Origin: Lithospermum erythrorhizon
Lineage: Eukaryota > Streptophyta > Magnoliopsida > Boraginales > Boraginaceae
Length of the DNA: 64,000 nt
Reading direction: 5' to 3'
Assembly: GCA_019722365.1 (NCBI GenBank)
Contig: JADFUC010000488.1
Location: forward strand, 44,512 to 108,511
The position numbers and the translations under genes are program-made. The notes beneath the pieces are model-generated. The model saw nothing but the letters and a program-made list of their open reading frames with translations, made no database searches and was not told where the DNA came from. Positions within the stretch are counted from its first letter, which is position 1; each line of letters begins with the position of its first letter. Positions 22,461 through 34,165 of this stretch are shown in pieces.

Positions 22461-23217
22461 GAGCGAGAATTTGAACAATTGGTCATGTCGGAATCTATAA
22501 GGGACTTTGTCAAAGCCTTAATAGCTTTCTGAACAATCACAAAGGTCCTTGTAGATATCAAAATATTTCCTATCGATCACATAGGAAGCCTGTATCTCGA
22601 CTTTCAAAGTTCAACAGGATTTCCGCGTAATAACCGAGGTCGCTACTAACCCGTGAAATGTGTCCTTTTGAACCAAAATATGAACTTGCGCCACACTGAA
22701 CTTGAGAGTATATACAAGGAATTGACTATATTTTCAGAGTGAGCGAAACCGATGATTTCTTGAAATTTTAGATACCATTATTAAGGCTTACTACTCTTTG
22801 AGTCAGCGTTTGGTTTGAAAACCCGATACAACATTGCTTTTTGCACGGGAGGCAATTGATCAGTTCCCACAACGATTATTTCCATAGATTTTAATTCATC
22901 TACCTTGTAGCGTAAACCATTTATTAGAATTAACATCATGCGTGGCTTGTGAATAAAGCCGGATCCATGGTCACCGATTCTATTAGATAAAGCAAGTAAT
23001 CATCAGGAATAGCAGATCGCTTTTCTCTTTGAGATCGTCTTAATGCTGGTTCCTGTGGTGCTTCAGTAACATTCTGATCAGAGATAATCTCATTATGGTG
23101 TTGGTGATCATTTATGGAATTTTCCTCATCGTGAATGTGTTCATCAATGAGGTGAGTTCCCGTTTCTCTCGGAATAGAGGGTAAAGGAATAGGTGCCCTT
23201 ATTTCCTGAATAACCAC
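22461..23217 (-). pseudogene. Copia reverse transcriptase and preceding linker (element B)
   Basis: The linker (23217-22936) reads TEAPQEPALRRSQREKRSAI and continues PDDYLLYL, the typical stretch just before copia RT. Within RT, WYLKFQEIIGFAHSENIVNS and KFIFWF are readable near 22760-22680. The YVDD region is not clearly legible, and much of RT appears shortened or scrambled. Confidence 0.7.
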
Positions 23218-24130
23218 TTCTTGTAGTTTAGTACTCCCACTGATTTCACCATTCTCATAGAATCGGCATTTAGGTTCAACGAATTCTTGTACTATGGTTA
23301 GAGCAATAAAACCTATATCACTTTGGATTTGTCGGGATAACCAATAAAGTAACCAGCTGACCTTAGAAATCTGTTCTTTTCATGTGTGGATTGTAAATTC
23401 TAACCCAATTTGGACATCCCCAAATTTGAAGATGTTTTAAACTAAGTTTCCATCCTTTCCAAGCTGAAGAGTCTTAGGGCGACCTTGAATTTGGAATTCT
23501 TTAAGATATAAATAAGAATGTTAATATTACATCCATCACAAGGATACAAGTAAGTTCGCATGACTCATCATGGATCAACCATTTCCATATATAGATTATG
23601 CCTTCGGCTACGTTCTACATGGAGATCAAGGTGAGCAACGATCCCAAGTTTTGGAGGAGTTTAGCGAGTCCGGGATGTTGTCTTTTGTTTAAACCATTAC
23701 CTTCCGTAAACTCACCACCTACATCGACCTAATGATTTTCACTTTCTTTCTAATTTTGCTGACGGTAATGAATATTTGTACAACATCAACAGTAAAGGAT
23801 TTTCATGCAATAGATAAAGATAGCAATAACGTGAATAATGTCATTAAAAGTGATGAAGTATTTTTCGCCTCCAAAAGTTGGAACGTCAAAAGGTCCACAA
23901 ATATATGTATGTATTATTTCAAGAAGCTGGGTACTTCTTGTGGCTCCTTTCTTTGTATTTTTTGTAGTTTTTCCTTTAATACAATCAACACATGATGTAA
24001 TGTTAGTAAAATTAATGTCAGGAGGCCTTATCCTTTATTAATCGTTTGATTCTTTATTTAGATATATGACCTAGTTTCTTTTTTTTACCCACGAGAAGTA
24101 TGAGTCTTTTATAGATGACTTCTTTATTTA
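23218..24130 (-). pseudogene. Copia integrase, degenerate (element B)
   Basis: Near 23480-23220 the minus strand reads KFGDVQIG and PNWVRIYNPHMKR across frames, then FVEPKCRFYENGEISGSTKL, the integrase C-terminal region before the RT linker. The more N-terminal integrase (23500-24130) is hardly legible. No catalytic residues could be placed with confidence. Confidence 0.55.
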
Positions 24131-24135
24131 ATTTG

Positions 24136-24693
24136 TTATGCAAGGTGACATGAGTTCCAACATCTTGAGTTTGAGATGAATACATAAAGTCCATCAATTA
24201 AAATTCCAGAACCAATAAGTATAGAATTTTTAAACAAACTGAAATTTCCATTGCCAAATTCAAATGAGTATCCAAACTTATCAAGCATGCTTACAGAAAT
24301 CAAATTACGAGAAATAGACGGTACATAAAGAGTTCGACATAAGTCCAACTGATAACCGCTTGCTAAAGTAAGACGAAAGTGCCAAGCGGCTCAGGCGGAG
24401 TTTTGTCTTTATTTCCCGTGAAAATGAAATCCTCGCTTGGGTTTATGGTTTGGATCATAATGAATCCCACGCATAGAATTAAAACATGAGCGTTAGCACC
24501 CGGTATCAATCCACCAAGTAGAGAGAAGGAACATCGGTAAAATTTGATTCAAAAATGAATTCTGAAACCCCATGGGGTTACCTTTCTTTTCAAACCATTC
24601 TTCACGGCAACTGATACGCTTTGGAAATGTCCAGTTTCTTACAGAATTTGCAAACTTCCGTTTTCTTCTTCTTGTGTGATGAACCAGCATCAT
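24136..24693 (-). pseudogene. Copia protease and GAG-pre-integrase (element B)
   Basis: The piece 24693-24493 begins with a CCHC-knuckle region (KRKFANSVRNWTFPKRISC, cysteines partly lost) and ends WWIDTGC, the DTG active site of the aspartic protease. The next piece (24348-24136) reads LCRTLYVPSISRNLISVSML and GYSFEFGNGNFSLFKN, the GAG-pre-integrase module. Order and spacing agree with a copia polyprotein. Confidence 0.8.
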
Positions 24694-24735
24694 CTGATTT
24701 GGGTGCTACACGTTTATGGGTTGAGAAATTCTTTT

Positions 24736-25338
24736 TCAGTATTTCGGCTCATGAGTGAAATGAGCAACTTTAAAGCCTTGCGGGCCTTGCCTAAACTCCT
24801 CTTGAACCAATTTGTTAGTCAATTCATTAAGACTCCACTTTTCCTTAATAGTGTTATAATGAATTTTGAATGGTTCGTAATGGGGAGGTAAGCTAGTCAG
24901 TATGAACTGGACCAGGAAAGCATCATCCATAGTCAAGCCCAACTCCTTAAGTTTGGCAGCAAGGTCAATCATTTCGATGACATGGCTCGTTGGCGACAAC
25001 CGTCGAAACTTCTTGGTTAAAAGATCGTAGTTTTCCTAGCAAGGGATTTTTCGGTCTTGAACCGACCTTGGTAGCTTACCAAATACTCTTTTGCACTCTC
25101 GGTTTTTGGGAAAGGGGTTTTGATGTTGGTATGATCAGCGTTCGCATAAACTTACTGTTAGCAACTATTAGATGGATTTGATCGAATGGCGTTTGTCCTC
25201 GAGTACTTTCTTGATGAAAGTGGAAGCGGAGTTGTTCGTAACGAAGAGCCATGTCGGTGAAGTAGTCCCCAGGAAAACTCAACACCTTTCTTTCCATTCG
25301 AAGTTGGTTCCATTAGTTTGATATTCGATCACGACCAT
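24736..25338 (-). pseudogene. Copia gag (element B)
   Basis: The probable start at 25338 reads MVVIEYQTNGTNFEWKER, the usual opening of this gag type. After several shifts, 24999-24736 gives HVIEMIDLAAKLKELGLTMD, then FILTSLPPHYEPFKIHYNTI and KEKWSLNELTNKLVQEE, a conserved capsid-like (UBN2-type) gag segment. It is broken in at least two places. Confidence 0.8.
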
Positions 25339-26489
25339 TGAGGTGGGTTTGAGAAGGTAAAATTAAGCGTAATTTAGAGATATAAGAATTTAGGCTTAAA
25401 ATAACACATATAATAATTTTGATATAAATAAACAACAATTAAAGGTACTTTCACGTAGGTAGTCACTAAAGCATATACATGATGTTGTTTGATACCATAG
25501 TTCTAAAATTATAGTTGATATATTAATTGAATAAATTCCTTAAGTATTGTTCAAATAGATGAATATTATTTATTTGTGGATAAAATAATTCAAATATTTG
25601 ACCAATATGAAATTATTCACATAAGATGATAAAATAGACTTGCTAGTACTCTAAACATGCTAGTACATCATTTACGTAGACATATATTGGAATTAATTTA
25701 CAAGCGACTAATTACAAAGCAAATTAATCATTCGTGGGTATATATTAGCATATAGTAATTCAACATTTTGACATTAAGTAGTCAGAACTTGTAACTTCTT
25801 ATACCTCAATTTTTATGTAGAATATACATTCAGTGGCCATTGGTATGTGCATTTCAGAAGAAATGCTAGTTAAAAGAACATTTCATGTGGTAGGATGGCC
25901 AATATAATTGAGAAATGGAATGATTAAGAATTTAAGATAATAGATATTTGGTTGAGAATGGCAAGGACAATGGGAAGCATTATAAACCAGATCGATAAAA
26001 AAAAAAAATTAAAATATTTGTGAATGTAAACGCATTTAAAGCCTTGATAGTTTAACTCTTCGTGATTAGTGGTGGAGTTATAGAGAGACCACCTCACATT
26101 CTTGTCTGGGTAGTTTCTACACATCTTATTCTCTTAACGGAAATATAAATTGATGCATCTTATTCTCAAGAATCCAATCTAACACTATGTAAATGCCTCC
26201 AGTCATTATTGTTTCAAGCCATATCTTTTCTCATCTTTTAGAAGTTCTCAAGGACTTCAATAGTTTCTTTCTAGTGGAAATAAATCACCTCATTTCTTTT
26301 CGAATTAATTAACTATGAGACGTCCCATTTTTTAAATCTTTATGTTAATTAAGTTCAAGAGTGAAAATGAACATGATCTCGATCGCTACAGTATCAAAAA
26401 AGCATAATAGTGCCAAAATAATGCGGAAACAAAATGGATCGATATATCGTTCTTAACATATTCATATAGATAATCATGCATTCACAATC
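25339..26489 (-). other. Untranslated leader of element B
   Basis: AT-rich sequence between the primer-binding site and the gag start, about 1.1 kb. No coding sequence is recognised in it. Confidence 0.5.
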
Positions 26490-26507
26490 CTAGGCTCGGA
26501 TACCACA
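26490..26507 (-). other. Primer-binding site of element B
   Basis: Directly inside the 5' LTR the minus strand reads tggtatccgagcct, close to the tggtatcagagcc complement of initiator methionine tRNA used by plant copia elements. It fixes the element's orientation as minus. Confidence 0.8.
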
Positions 26508-26928
26508 TGTTAGATGATTATTTAAACACAACATAATCCCAAAGTCTTGAATTACATGATTATCACATATATGTTAACTAATACATAATTGGATTGATGA
26601 CATACCTCCAGCCATTAGAACGTTGGTAGATTATCGCCGGAAAGATTGAAATCACCAAAGCTCCTTCAATTGAGAAAGAAGTGTTTCTCCCTCTTTTCCT
26701 ATAAACCTCTTTAGTTATGTGTTTAATATATTGTTTTGTTATGCATACTATTAGATGGAGAATAGGATGCTATTTATAGGTAGAGGGAGGACCTTTCAAA
26801 CTCTTCATCATAATTTTCATATTAACTATCCATCAAAGCTAATAATGTAAAGATTTGTAACTCTTGTAACATATGTAATGAATTTGCAATTTAATATGAA
26901 ATTTAAATATCCTACTAATTGTTGGACA
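26508..26928 (-). repeat. 5' LTR of element B, part 1
   Basis: It matches 20906-21260. The minus strand holds a TATA box (ctataaatag at 26779-26770). It is cut at 26928 by the insertion of element C, and the remaining 50 bp resume at 37383. Confidence 0.85.
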
Positions 26929-28272
26929 AAAGTAGGTTTCCATTCAAACCTATTTTTGAAGATAACAATTGTTTAATCGAACTAATCCGTTTCAGTGAAC
27001 ATGTATTGAGTTTATTCTAAATAAGTTCAAGTGCTAAAATTGTTGATCGAAGTCGGAGGCTCATTGGATCAAACAAGCATGACCTTCGAAAGGGCTACGT
27101 GTTCTTCCTTTTTATAGCGTTTGTAAAGGAAACTTTAAGTATTTTGTCGTTTTAAATTTGTGAGTATAGACTTTGCCATTTAAAGCGAATTGTGTTTGAA
27201 AAACTTGAAGGTCCATTAGTTTCAAATCTTAAGTATAGATTGATTCATAGTTAAGTCTCGGTACAAATGGCCTGTGTGGCATTTTGTTTGAGAATTGGCA
27301 AACGATAGATTATTTTGGAATTGACACTATGAACCGTAGGGGCCAACCGAGAGGGGTCTCGGTCTGATGTCGAGACCCCTTGAGAACCCGGTCTCGATAG
27401 GGTCCGATGATCGAGACTCCCAGACACCGATAAGGTCACACAGGCGGGCTTATAAGCGTTGCTGCACAGTCCGTCGAGGCTCGCATCGAGACCCCCGGTC
27501 TCGATAGATTTTGATCTGAGCTACTACGACTCAAAATTTGTGCACTATATAAGCCCCCTCTTTTCAAAACCTAAATAACTTTTTGCAGCTATTTTGAACC
27601 CTAATTTACGAGCATTTATTTCTTTGATAAGCAAAAGCAAAAAGTCACTTAACTACCAACGTTATTACTTCACTAATCTTTATTGAGAGTTTTTCCTAGT
27701 TGTGTGTGACAATTCATTCTTTCTCAAACATTTATTGTTTGGAGTGAAATCCTTATTAATGGGAAGCATAGGAGTTCTTATTCTAGGTTGAGTAGTGCTG
27801 AAATCTAGAGTGTGTTCTTGGGTTCCCCGATCTAAGAGTTGATTGGGGAGTTGAAGAAATCCTTAAGCGGGTAGCTTGGGTCATTTAGTGGAGACTAAGT
27901 GTTTGATAATAGGCTTGAGAGAGAAGTTGCTTGTGTGTAATCGACATTTCTTCAAGCGCTAGTTATCTTTGCCAAAATCCCGAGGTTGGAAAGCCGACGG
28001 TCGAGCAGTAGGGGAACCGAAGCTCGCTAATATCTTGTGTATTGTATTTCTTCTTCCCTACTCTTTACTTTAAGTCATCATTATATTATTACTAATCATC
28101 TTGTTGTTTTATTGTTGACTAATCATTCTCGAGCTTAGGTTATCGGGTTATCACATTAAAACATATTCTTATTATTTTGTAATTCCGCATTGTTAAATTA
28201 AAAAACTCAAAAAGGGAATAATTTAACGTAAAACCTTGGCCACCCCCTCTAAAGGTTGAATCTAGGCTAACA
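26929..28272 (+). repeat. 5' LTR of element C
   Basis: It starts tgttggacaaaagtagg and ends ggctaaca. It aligns with 36047-37381 along its whole length, with differences that are mainly short insertions and deletions. U3 carries palindromic GAGACC/GGTCTC words (27350-27510), followed by a TATA box. Confidence 0.9.
27345..27553 (+). promoter_or_regulatory. LTR U3 promoter region of element C
   Basis: ggtctcgat and cgagaccc words, several arranged as palindromes (for example gagacccccggtctc), lie within about 200 bp upstream of the TATA box tatataag (27546-27553). The same layout is in the 3' LTR (about 36470-36673). Sireviruses are known for palindromic repeats in LTR regulatory regions, and the motif here is of that kind. 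Confidence 0.6.
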
Positions 28273-28274
28273 AT

Positions 28275-28292
28275 TGGTATCAGGAAGCCGTG
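28275..28292 (+). other. Primer-binding site of element C
   Basis: ttggtatcaggaagccgtg begins two bases after the LTR end. It resembles tggtatcagagccgtg, the initiator-Met tRNA complement, with a small insertion. Confidence 0.8.
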
Positions 28293-28330
28293 TTCTACGT
28301 AATTAAGCTTAAAATCTTGTAGAAAGGATC

Positions 28331-29409
28331 ATGGGTAATGCTTAAGGAATATTGGTAGCTCGGGAACTTTTTGTGTTGAAGGTAGGTCAAGTGCGAGGCC
28401 ACCATTGCTTGACGGATCAAACTATGATTATTGGTGCAACGCGTTCAAGTATCATGTGCAAAGCATCGACTACAAATTATGGAGAATAATCATCAAGGGT
28501 CCGCTCATTCCAATGAAGTATCAAATTCTTCAAGCCGGAGCTCATAGGAATTTGACCAAAGTGGAAGAATAACTTATAAGAAGAATTGGGCGCCGCCTTG
28601 ATAGGATTCCAATGGAGGATGTGGATAAAGAAGGGATGGAGTACTAAGGGATGAGGAACTCAAAAAGGTGAGTTAAATTCCAAGGCCATCATGTTCTCCA
28701 TGATACAATGTGTATGGAAGAATATGCTCGAGTTAAGGAATCTTAGTCGGCCAAGGAAATATGGGACTTGCTAGAAACCGCTCACATTGGTTCTAGTCAA
28801 GTAAAAACCACGAGGGTCCGACTTTTGACAAGGGAATATCAAACCTTGAAATGTATCCGGGAGAGTCCATCAAAGATATGCATCAAAGGTTCGATACCGT
28901 CGTCAACTGACTTGGATTCTACAGGAAGACTTTCTCCTTGGAAGAGTAAATGGAAAGTCATAGAAACCCCGTCAATCGAGTTCGGCCAAAAGGTTTGTGC
29001 AATCAATAAACCAAAGATATCAAGATTCTTCCCACTCAAAGAGCTCATTGGTTCCTTGAAAGCGAAGAGAGGAAGTCATCGCGAAAGAACAAGGCTCGAG
29101 AAATAAGGGACAAGAAAGTAGCTCTTCATGGCGGCCAAAGTACAAAAAATTCATGAGAAGCGAGAAGTGAGCGAAGATGATGAAGATATATGGCCATGCT
29201 TGCTAGAAACTCAAAAAGGACACTCAAGTTCAAAGAGCAACAATGATCATGGTCATAAAAGCTTCAAGAATATGATAATCACGAAAGGAAATGCAGAAAG
29301 CGAAGACAAGAAGGGAAAATCAAAAGGAGATCCGCGTGCTTTGAATGTAGCAAACCCCGGACATTTCAAGACGGATTACCCGCGTCGCCAAGAGGTCCCA
29401 ACCCAATAA
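28331..29409 (+). pseudogene. Sirevirus-like gag (element C)
   Basis: Starting near 28331, the reading GRSSARPPLLDGSNYDYW followed by KYHVQSIDYKLWRIIIKG is the standard opening of this gag type. Around 28760-28900, WDLLETAHIGSSQVK, then RLLTREYQTLK, is the capsid-like middle. Near 29335 a CCHC zinc knuckle is readable across a shift (CFECSKPGHFKTD-P, with Tyr for the last Cys). Many single-base shifts break it. Confidence 0.8.
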
Positions 29410-30150
29410 AACTTGCAACAAGGCCACTTGGGATGGCAGCGAATCCGGAGGCGAGTCGACTCAGTGGAAACTTGCAACGTGGTGTCTCGTAGCGCGGGCT
29501 TCCGATGGAGGTACCTGCTAACTCTATTTCTCCACCGGATGATGACCTCACTAGTGATGATAGAGAAATTAAGTAGTGATTTTAGCGAGCTAAGCTTAAC
29601 AATTATAGAGTTATTAGAAAGCTTTGAAAATTGCTTAAAAAGAATAAAAGAACAAAACTAATAAAAACTGCTGCTTGAAAACAACTCTCTTGAGAATGGT
29701 ACTTTGTTAAGCGATTCCAATTTGAAAAATAGCCAGTTTTCTTGAAAATTGGGCTTAAACAAAATCTTAAAAAGGTGAGTTGGAAATGTTGAACTCAAGA
29801 AATCTCTCCTTCCTTGTGCCGTGAGAACAAACAAGTTAAATGAAATTCTTGAGGCTCAGCGTTGTCCAACCAACAAAAGGGTTAGGCTATTCAAGCGATA
29901 ACTCCTATCACTCTAATGTCTTCATCATCCGGTATTAAATTAAATGAACCGCATTTCACTACACTTATTGTGAAAAAGGAAATCACTTAGAAGATCTTAA
30001 AATGTCCCATTACAAAGGTTAGTGAGAATGGGCACCTTATGTCCCAAGTCTCTAAGACCTAAATGGATCGTAAGAAAATCCATCCTCATACTAACCCACA
30101 AGGACCCAAATCACATTGGGTACCTCGAATGAAAGTGAAATTTGTGTTGT
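29410..30150 (+). pseudogene. Gag C-terminal extension with second zinc finger (element C)
   Basis: This is low-complexity Ser/Asp/Glu-rich and coiled-coil-like sequence. Near 29960 it reads YTYCEKGNHLEDLKMSHYKG, a decayed CCHC-type finger. Near 30090 it reads NPQGPKSHWVPRMKVK, the usual stretch ahead of the protease. It is heavily frame-broken. Confidence 0.55.
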
Positions 30151-30598
30151 AGGAGGGCCGCTCATCAAGAAAGAAAACGCCTTTGGATGGTGGATAGCGG
30201 ATGTTCAAGGCGTATAGCGGGAGATGCACCGCTCTTTTTTAAAGCTTGGAAACAAGGCGGTTGGAAACGTAAAGTTCGCAAACAACGAAACCGCCAAAAT
30301 CCTAGGTAAAGGATGTATTGGTAAGAAAGGTTGTTTCCAAATTAAAAATACTTTACTTGTTGATGGCGTGAAGTTTAATTTGCTAAGTGTGAGCCAATTG
30401 TGTGAAAATGATTATGAAGTTAAGTTTTCAAAACATAAGTGTATTATTTCAAATGCTTCATCTTCATTTGTTGTACATGGTTATCGATCGAATAATGTGT
30501 ATTATGTTAATTTTGATTCGGTTGAAGCGAGTAATATTTGCATGAATGTGGTACATGATGACGTGAGTTTGTGGCATCGACGGTTGGGCCAATACTGA
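30151..30598 (+). pseudogene. Protease and GAG-pre-integrase (element C)
   Basis: The aspartic protease active site reads WMVDSGCSRR at about 30184-30213. A frame of 124 codons (30224-30598) follows with FANNETAKILGKGCIGKKG, VKFNLLSVSQLCENDYEVKF and VSLWHRRLG, all typical of Sirevirus and Tork-type copia proteins. The H of WHRRLG starts the pre-integrase zinc-binding region. Confidence 0.85.
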
Positions 30599-31700
30599 GT
30601 ATTGAAATGTTATCTAAATTGCATAAAAACTCACATGTTAGAGGGGCCCCTACCTAATCTCATATAAAAGGTTAAACTTTCACGTGCATGTCGGCTCGGT
30701 AAAATGCATAAATCGTCGTTTCCCAAGCCTTTAAATCTTGTTTAAATCCAAACCATGTGCTTGATTTGCTACGTATGGACTTGTTTGGTGAGATGGATAT
30801 TGAGAGTTTGGGTGGCTCTAAATATGTTTTTGTTATTGTGGACGATTACTCGAGGTTTACTTGGGTAGTGGCGCATAATAAAAGTGATGCGTTTAAAGAG
30901 TTTGCTAAGTTGTGTAGAAAGCTCATGAACGAAAAGGGATTTAAAATCAAGGCCATAAGGAGGCGATCAGGTGATTCGAAAATGAAAGAGTTCGATATGT
31001 TTTGCGGGGAGTATGGAATCCAACACAACTTTTCGGCTTCCAAGAACACCTCAACAAAATGGAGTGCATTTGGGAGGCGAAGAATAGGACTATTCAAGAA
31101 ATGAGTCGCGCCGTGTTGAATGGTATAACTTGCCAAAGTACTTTTGGGGACATGCCATGGACACAGCTACACCATCAACAATTATTCTAAAGACCTATTC
31201 TTGATAAAGACTCATACGAGCTTTGGTATGGTAGATCCCGTGTGATTACTTTAAAGTTTTGGATGTAAATGCTTTATTCTAAACACCGGAGATAGATTGG
31301 GTAAATTTGGCTAAATCTAATGAGGGCAATCTTTCTTGGGTTATTTAAACAGTAAGGCATATATCATCTACATTAAAAGGATCAATGTGTGCAGAATCTA
31401 TTCGTAACTTTGATGAATCTATCCAGATTTGGTGAAAATTGTATTAGATGAGATGATTCATTAGATGTTAATGTGAATGGGAATTCTCAAAGAATTGATG
31501 AGCCTCAAAACCAAGCATCAAGCGAGGGAAGCAGCATCAATTATGGGGAGCAAACTAATAATCATCGTGACCGCCAGATGTGGATGATTATCTCCATTAG
31601 GCGGACTTACCACAGTCTTCCTAGGAGAGCCGAGAATCATCAGAATCATCCCCGGATCTCATTCTAGGCGATCTCTCAAAGGGAGTAACTACTCGATCCT
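30599..31700 (+). pseudogene. Integrase (element C)
   Basis: A frame at 30757-31104 reads LDLLRMDLFGEMDIESLGG, then KYVFVIVDDYSRFTWV with the first catalytic Asp and FCGEYGIQHNFSAS. The expected RSD second Asp is altered (RRRSGDSKMKEF) and the QQNG-VER region carrying the Glu is shifted. A following frame gives EAKNRTIQEMSRAVLNG. It is inactive as it stands. Confidence 0.8.
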
Positions 31701-31732
31701 CTCTAAATAATGTTTGTCTCCATGAGTAACTT

Positions 31733-32677
31733 TTGTATCTCGAAGTAGTGCCTCTTAATATTAAACAAGCTCTAGAAGATCCGGATTGGATTTTATCTAT
31801 GCAAAAAGAACTTGAACAATTTGAAAGATGCAAAGTTTGGCATTTAGTTGAAAAACCTTTTGATAAAACCATTATTGGGACTAAATGGGTTTTTAGAAAT
31901 AAACTTATTGAAACCGTTGTTTTAGTAAATAAAGAAATCGTCTTGTTGTTCAAAGGTTATAATAATCAAATTGAAGGGCCGATTTTGATGAAACTTTTGC
32001 TCGGTGGCTAGGTTGGAATCCATTAGGTATTATTCTGGCCTTAAGCTAGTCACATGGATTTCAAACTACACCAAATGGATGTCAAAAGCGTTTAAATGGT
32101 TTTTCTTAGATGAGGAAGTTTTTGTAAAACAACCTCCGGGTTTTGAAGATCCTAACTATCCTCATCACGTTTTCAAACTAGATAAAGCACTTTACGGTTT
32201 AAAACAAGCACCTAGAGCTTGGTATGAGAGGTTAAGCACACATTTAGTTGCGAATGGGTTCAAGAAGGGAAAGCTTGATTCCACGCTTTTCCTTAAAACC
32301 AAGGGCAAACATCTCATAGTAGTTCAAATTTATGTCGATGATATTATTTTCGGTTCTACTAATGATTTGTTGTGTGAGGAATTTGCTAAAATGATTACAA
32401 GTGAGTTGAGATGAGCATGATGGGAGGGTGAATTTCTTCTCGGACTCCAAGTAAAAGCAAATGGTGGGCGGCATATTCATAAGCCATGAAGTTCTCGAAA
32501 AGAACTCATAAAAGAAATTCGGGATGGAAAGATGCAAAAGTGATCGGGCTCCCGTATGGAGCATCAACAAAGCTAGACAAGGACGAGCAAGGTACTAGTG
32601 TCAATGAGACAAAATATCGAGGTATGATTGGTAGTCTTCTTTATGCTGCAGCTTGGAGCCGATATTATGTTTCTTGA
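31733..32677 (+). pseudogene. Reverse transcriptase (element C)
   Basis: Pieces in three frames give DWILSMQKELEQFERCKVWH, TIIGTKWVFRNKL, KQPPGFEDPNYPHHVFKLDK with ALYGLKQAPRAWYERL, and the catalytic VQIYVDDIIFGSTNDLLCEE. The last piece reads MGASTKLDKDE-like and RGMIGSLLYAA sequence. The region between TKWVFRNKL and the fingers-palm part is shortened or shifted. YVDD itself is intact. Confidence 0.85.
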
Positions 32678-33238
32678 GTGTGTTTGTGTGCTCGTTTTCA
32701 AGCATGTCCCAAAGAGTCGTCTTAGCGGTTAAAGGATCGCCCGGTGCATTAGAAGGACAATTGACTATGGGCTTTGGTATCCGATGAGCAAGAGCTTTGA
32801 ACTTGTGGGATACTCGGATCTGGGATTTTGGGATACACTTGATAGGAAGAGTACAAGTGGGACATGTCAGCACAGGACATAGCCTAGCCTCGTGAGTGCA
32901 GCAAGAAGCAAAATGTTGCATTGTCAGCGGAGGCGAATATGTGGCCGGTCGGCAATTGTGTTGCTCAAGTACTGGATGAAACAAACCTTTGGAGGATTTC
33001 GGGATCAAATATGAACAGAAGTTCGGTGTTATGTGACAAGCACCCAAGTGCCATAAATATTGCCAAGAATCGGTCTGACACTCAAGGACCAAGCACGTTG
33101 AAATTCGTCGTCAACTTCATCCGGGACCATGTGCAAAAAGAAACATTGATCTCAAGTTCGTGAGGGACAAGAGAAATGGTCAACTTGGACATCTTCGCAA
33201 ACCACTACCGGAGGGGATCCAATTTGCTTGAGTATTAG
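32678..33238 (+). pseudogene. RNase H (element C)
   Basis: Around 32900-33163 it reads NVALSAEA-like sequence, NCVAQVL, VLCDKHPSAINIAKN and FIRDHVQKETL, with KPLPEG further on. This is the copia RNase H with its C-terminal tail. The TAEAEY stretch with its catalytic Glu is disrupted. Pol ends near 33238. Confidence 0.8.
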
Positions 33239-33600
33239 GCGTGAGGCTAGGATCTTGATCTTTCTAGTAAGTAATTTTATCTTATCATGCCATCTTTGTC
33301 TTGTATGTTGTTGCATGCTATGTGCTTAAAATTATGTCTATATTGTTATATTGGGATGATGAGCCAAATGATGAAATTGTCCAAAAATGGTTGTGGATTG
33401 GATTGGTTGAGGTTGCTAAGTGGATATTAGGGATTATGATTGCGTGTCATTGTTGAAGATATTATTGGTGATTTGGGATGTTGGTTGTTTTGCTTTGATT
33501 GGATGTGCCGGGTTGTTTGAGAGTCTATTTGTGGAGATTTGCTTGATAGGTGATTTGTGGAGGCGGGTGGATGCATGAATGGTCTTTATGTGTGAGGATG
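33239..33600 (+). other. Spacer after pol in element C
   Basis: A G/T-rich spacer without a reading frame. It separates the end of RNase H from the palindrome-rich block. Confidence 0.5.
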
Positions 33601-33980
33601 AGACCTCATCGCTGACCCCTTGGTCCGATGAGGTCAGTCAAAATGGACTTCCAATGCACGGCGCCGAGAGACCCGGCCGAGACCCCGTCTTCGATGAGGT
33701 CTCGATCAAAAACACCTGGTCGATCGAGACCCCATGAGACCCCCGAATGGGTCGATGGAGATGTAAAGAACTTGCCTATATTGTCGCCGAGACCCCGGCC
33801 GAGACCCCCTTGCTCTCGATGAGGTCTCGGGCTCACCCATCGATCGAGACCCGGCCGAGACCCCCCCTGCCGAATGGAGTGCAGATGGCGGTTATAACCA
33901 CCCGATAAAAGCGCCCCGCCGAGACCTCGTAGGGGACCCCTAGGTCTCGAATGGGTCTCGATAATTCCGATCTATATATA
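33601..33980 (+). promoter_or_regulatory. Internal promoter-like block with GAGACC/GGTCTC palindromes
   Basis: At least ten GAGACC and four GGTCTC words lie within about 360 bp, many in the form cgagaccc-ggccgagaccc. The block closes with ggtctcgataattccgatctatatata, so a TATA box (33972-33980) follows at once. The words are those of the element's own LTR U3 in front of the LTR TATA box. I infer a second, internal promoter for the downstream gene. Open stretches on both strands here are by-products of high GC. Confidence 0.55.
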
Positions 33981-34165
33981 CCATTTCGGCCGTTTTCTTC
34001 ATTTCAACCACAATTCCAAAATTTCCAACCCTAATTCACAAAATCCATAAAATTGACCATTTTCCTTCACAAATTCATCAAAATTCACAAATTCTACAAT
34101 TTAAAATTGCTACATTGCCTTTCTTTAACCTAAACTCCATTCCCTACTCAAATTTCTCACAAAAA

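Noticed and set aside
32601..33092. Minus-strand open stretch of 163 codons, one of the longest in the window
   Set aside because: It runs opposite the RNase H of element C, where plus-strand motifs are clear. It has no family resemblance of its own.
33606..33836. Overlapping open stretches on both strands in the GAGACC-rich block
   Set aside because: High GC and repeated words remove stop codons on both strands. The repeat structure explains them.
33601..33960. CRISPR-like repeat-spacer array
   Set aside because: The repeated words are short, irregularly spaced and in both orientations, and the genome is a plant. A palindromic regulatory cluster fits better.
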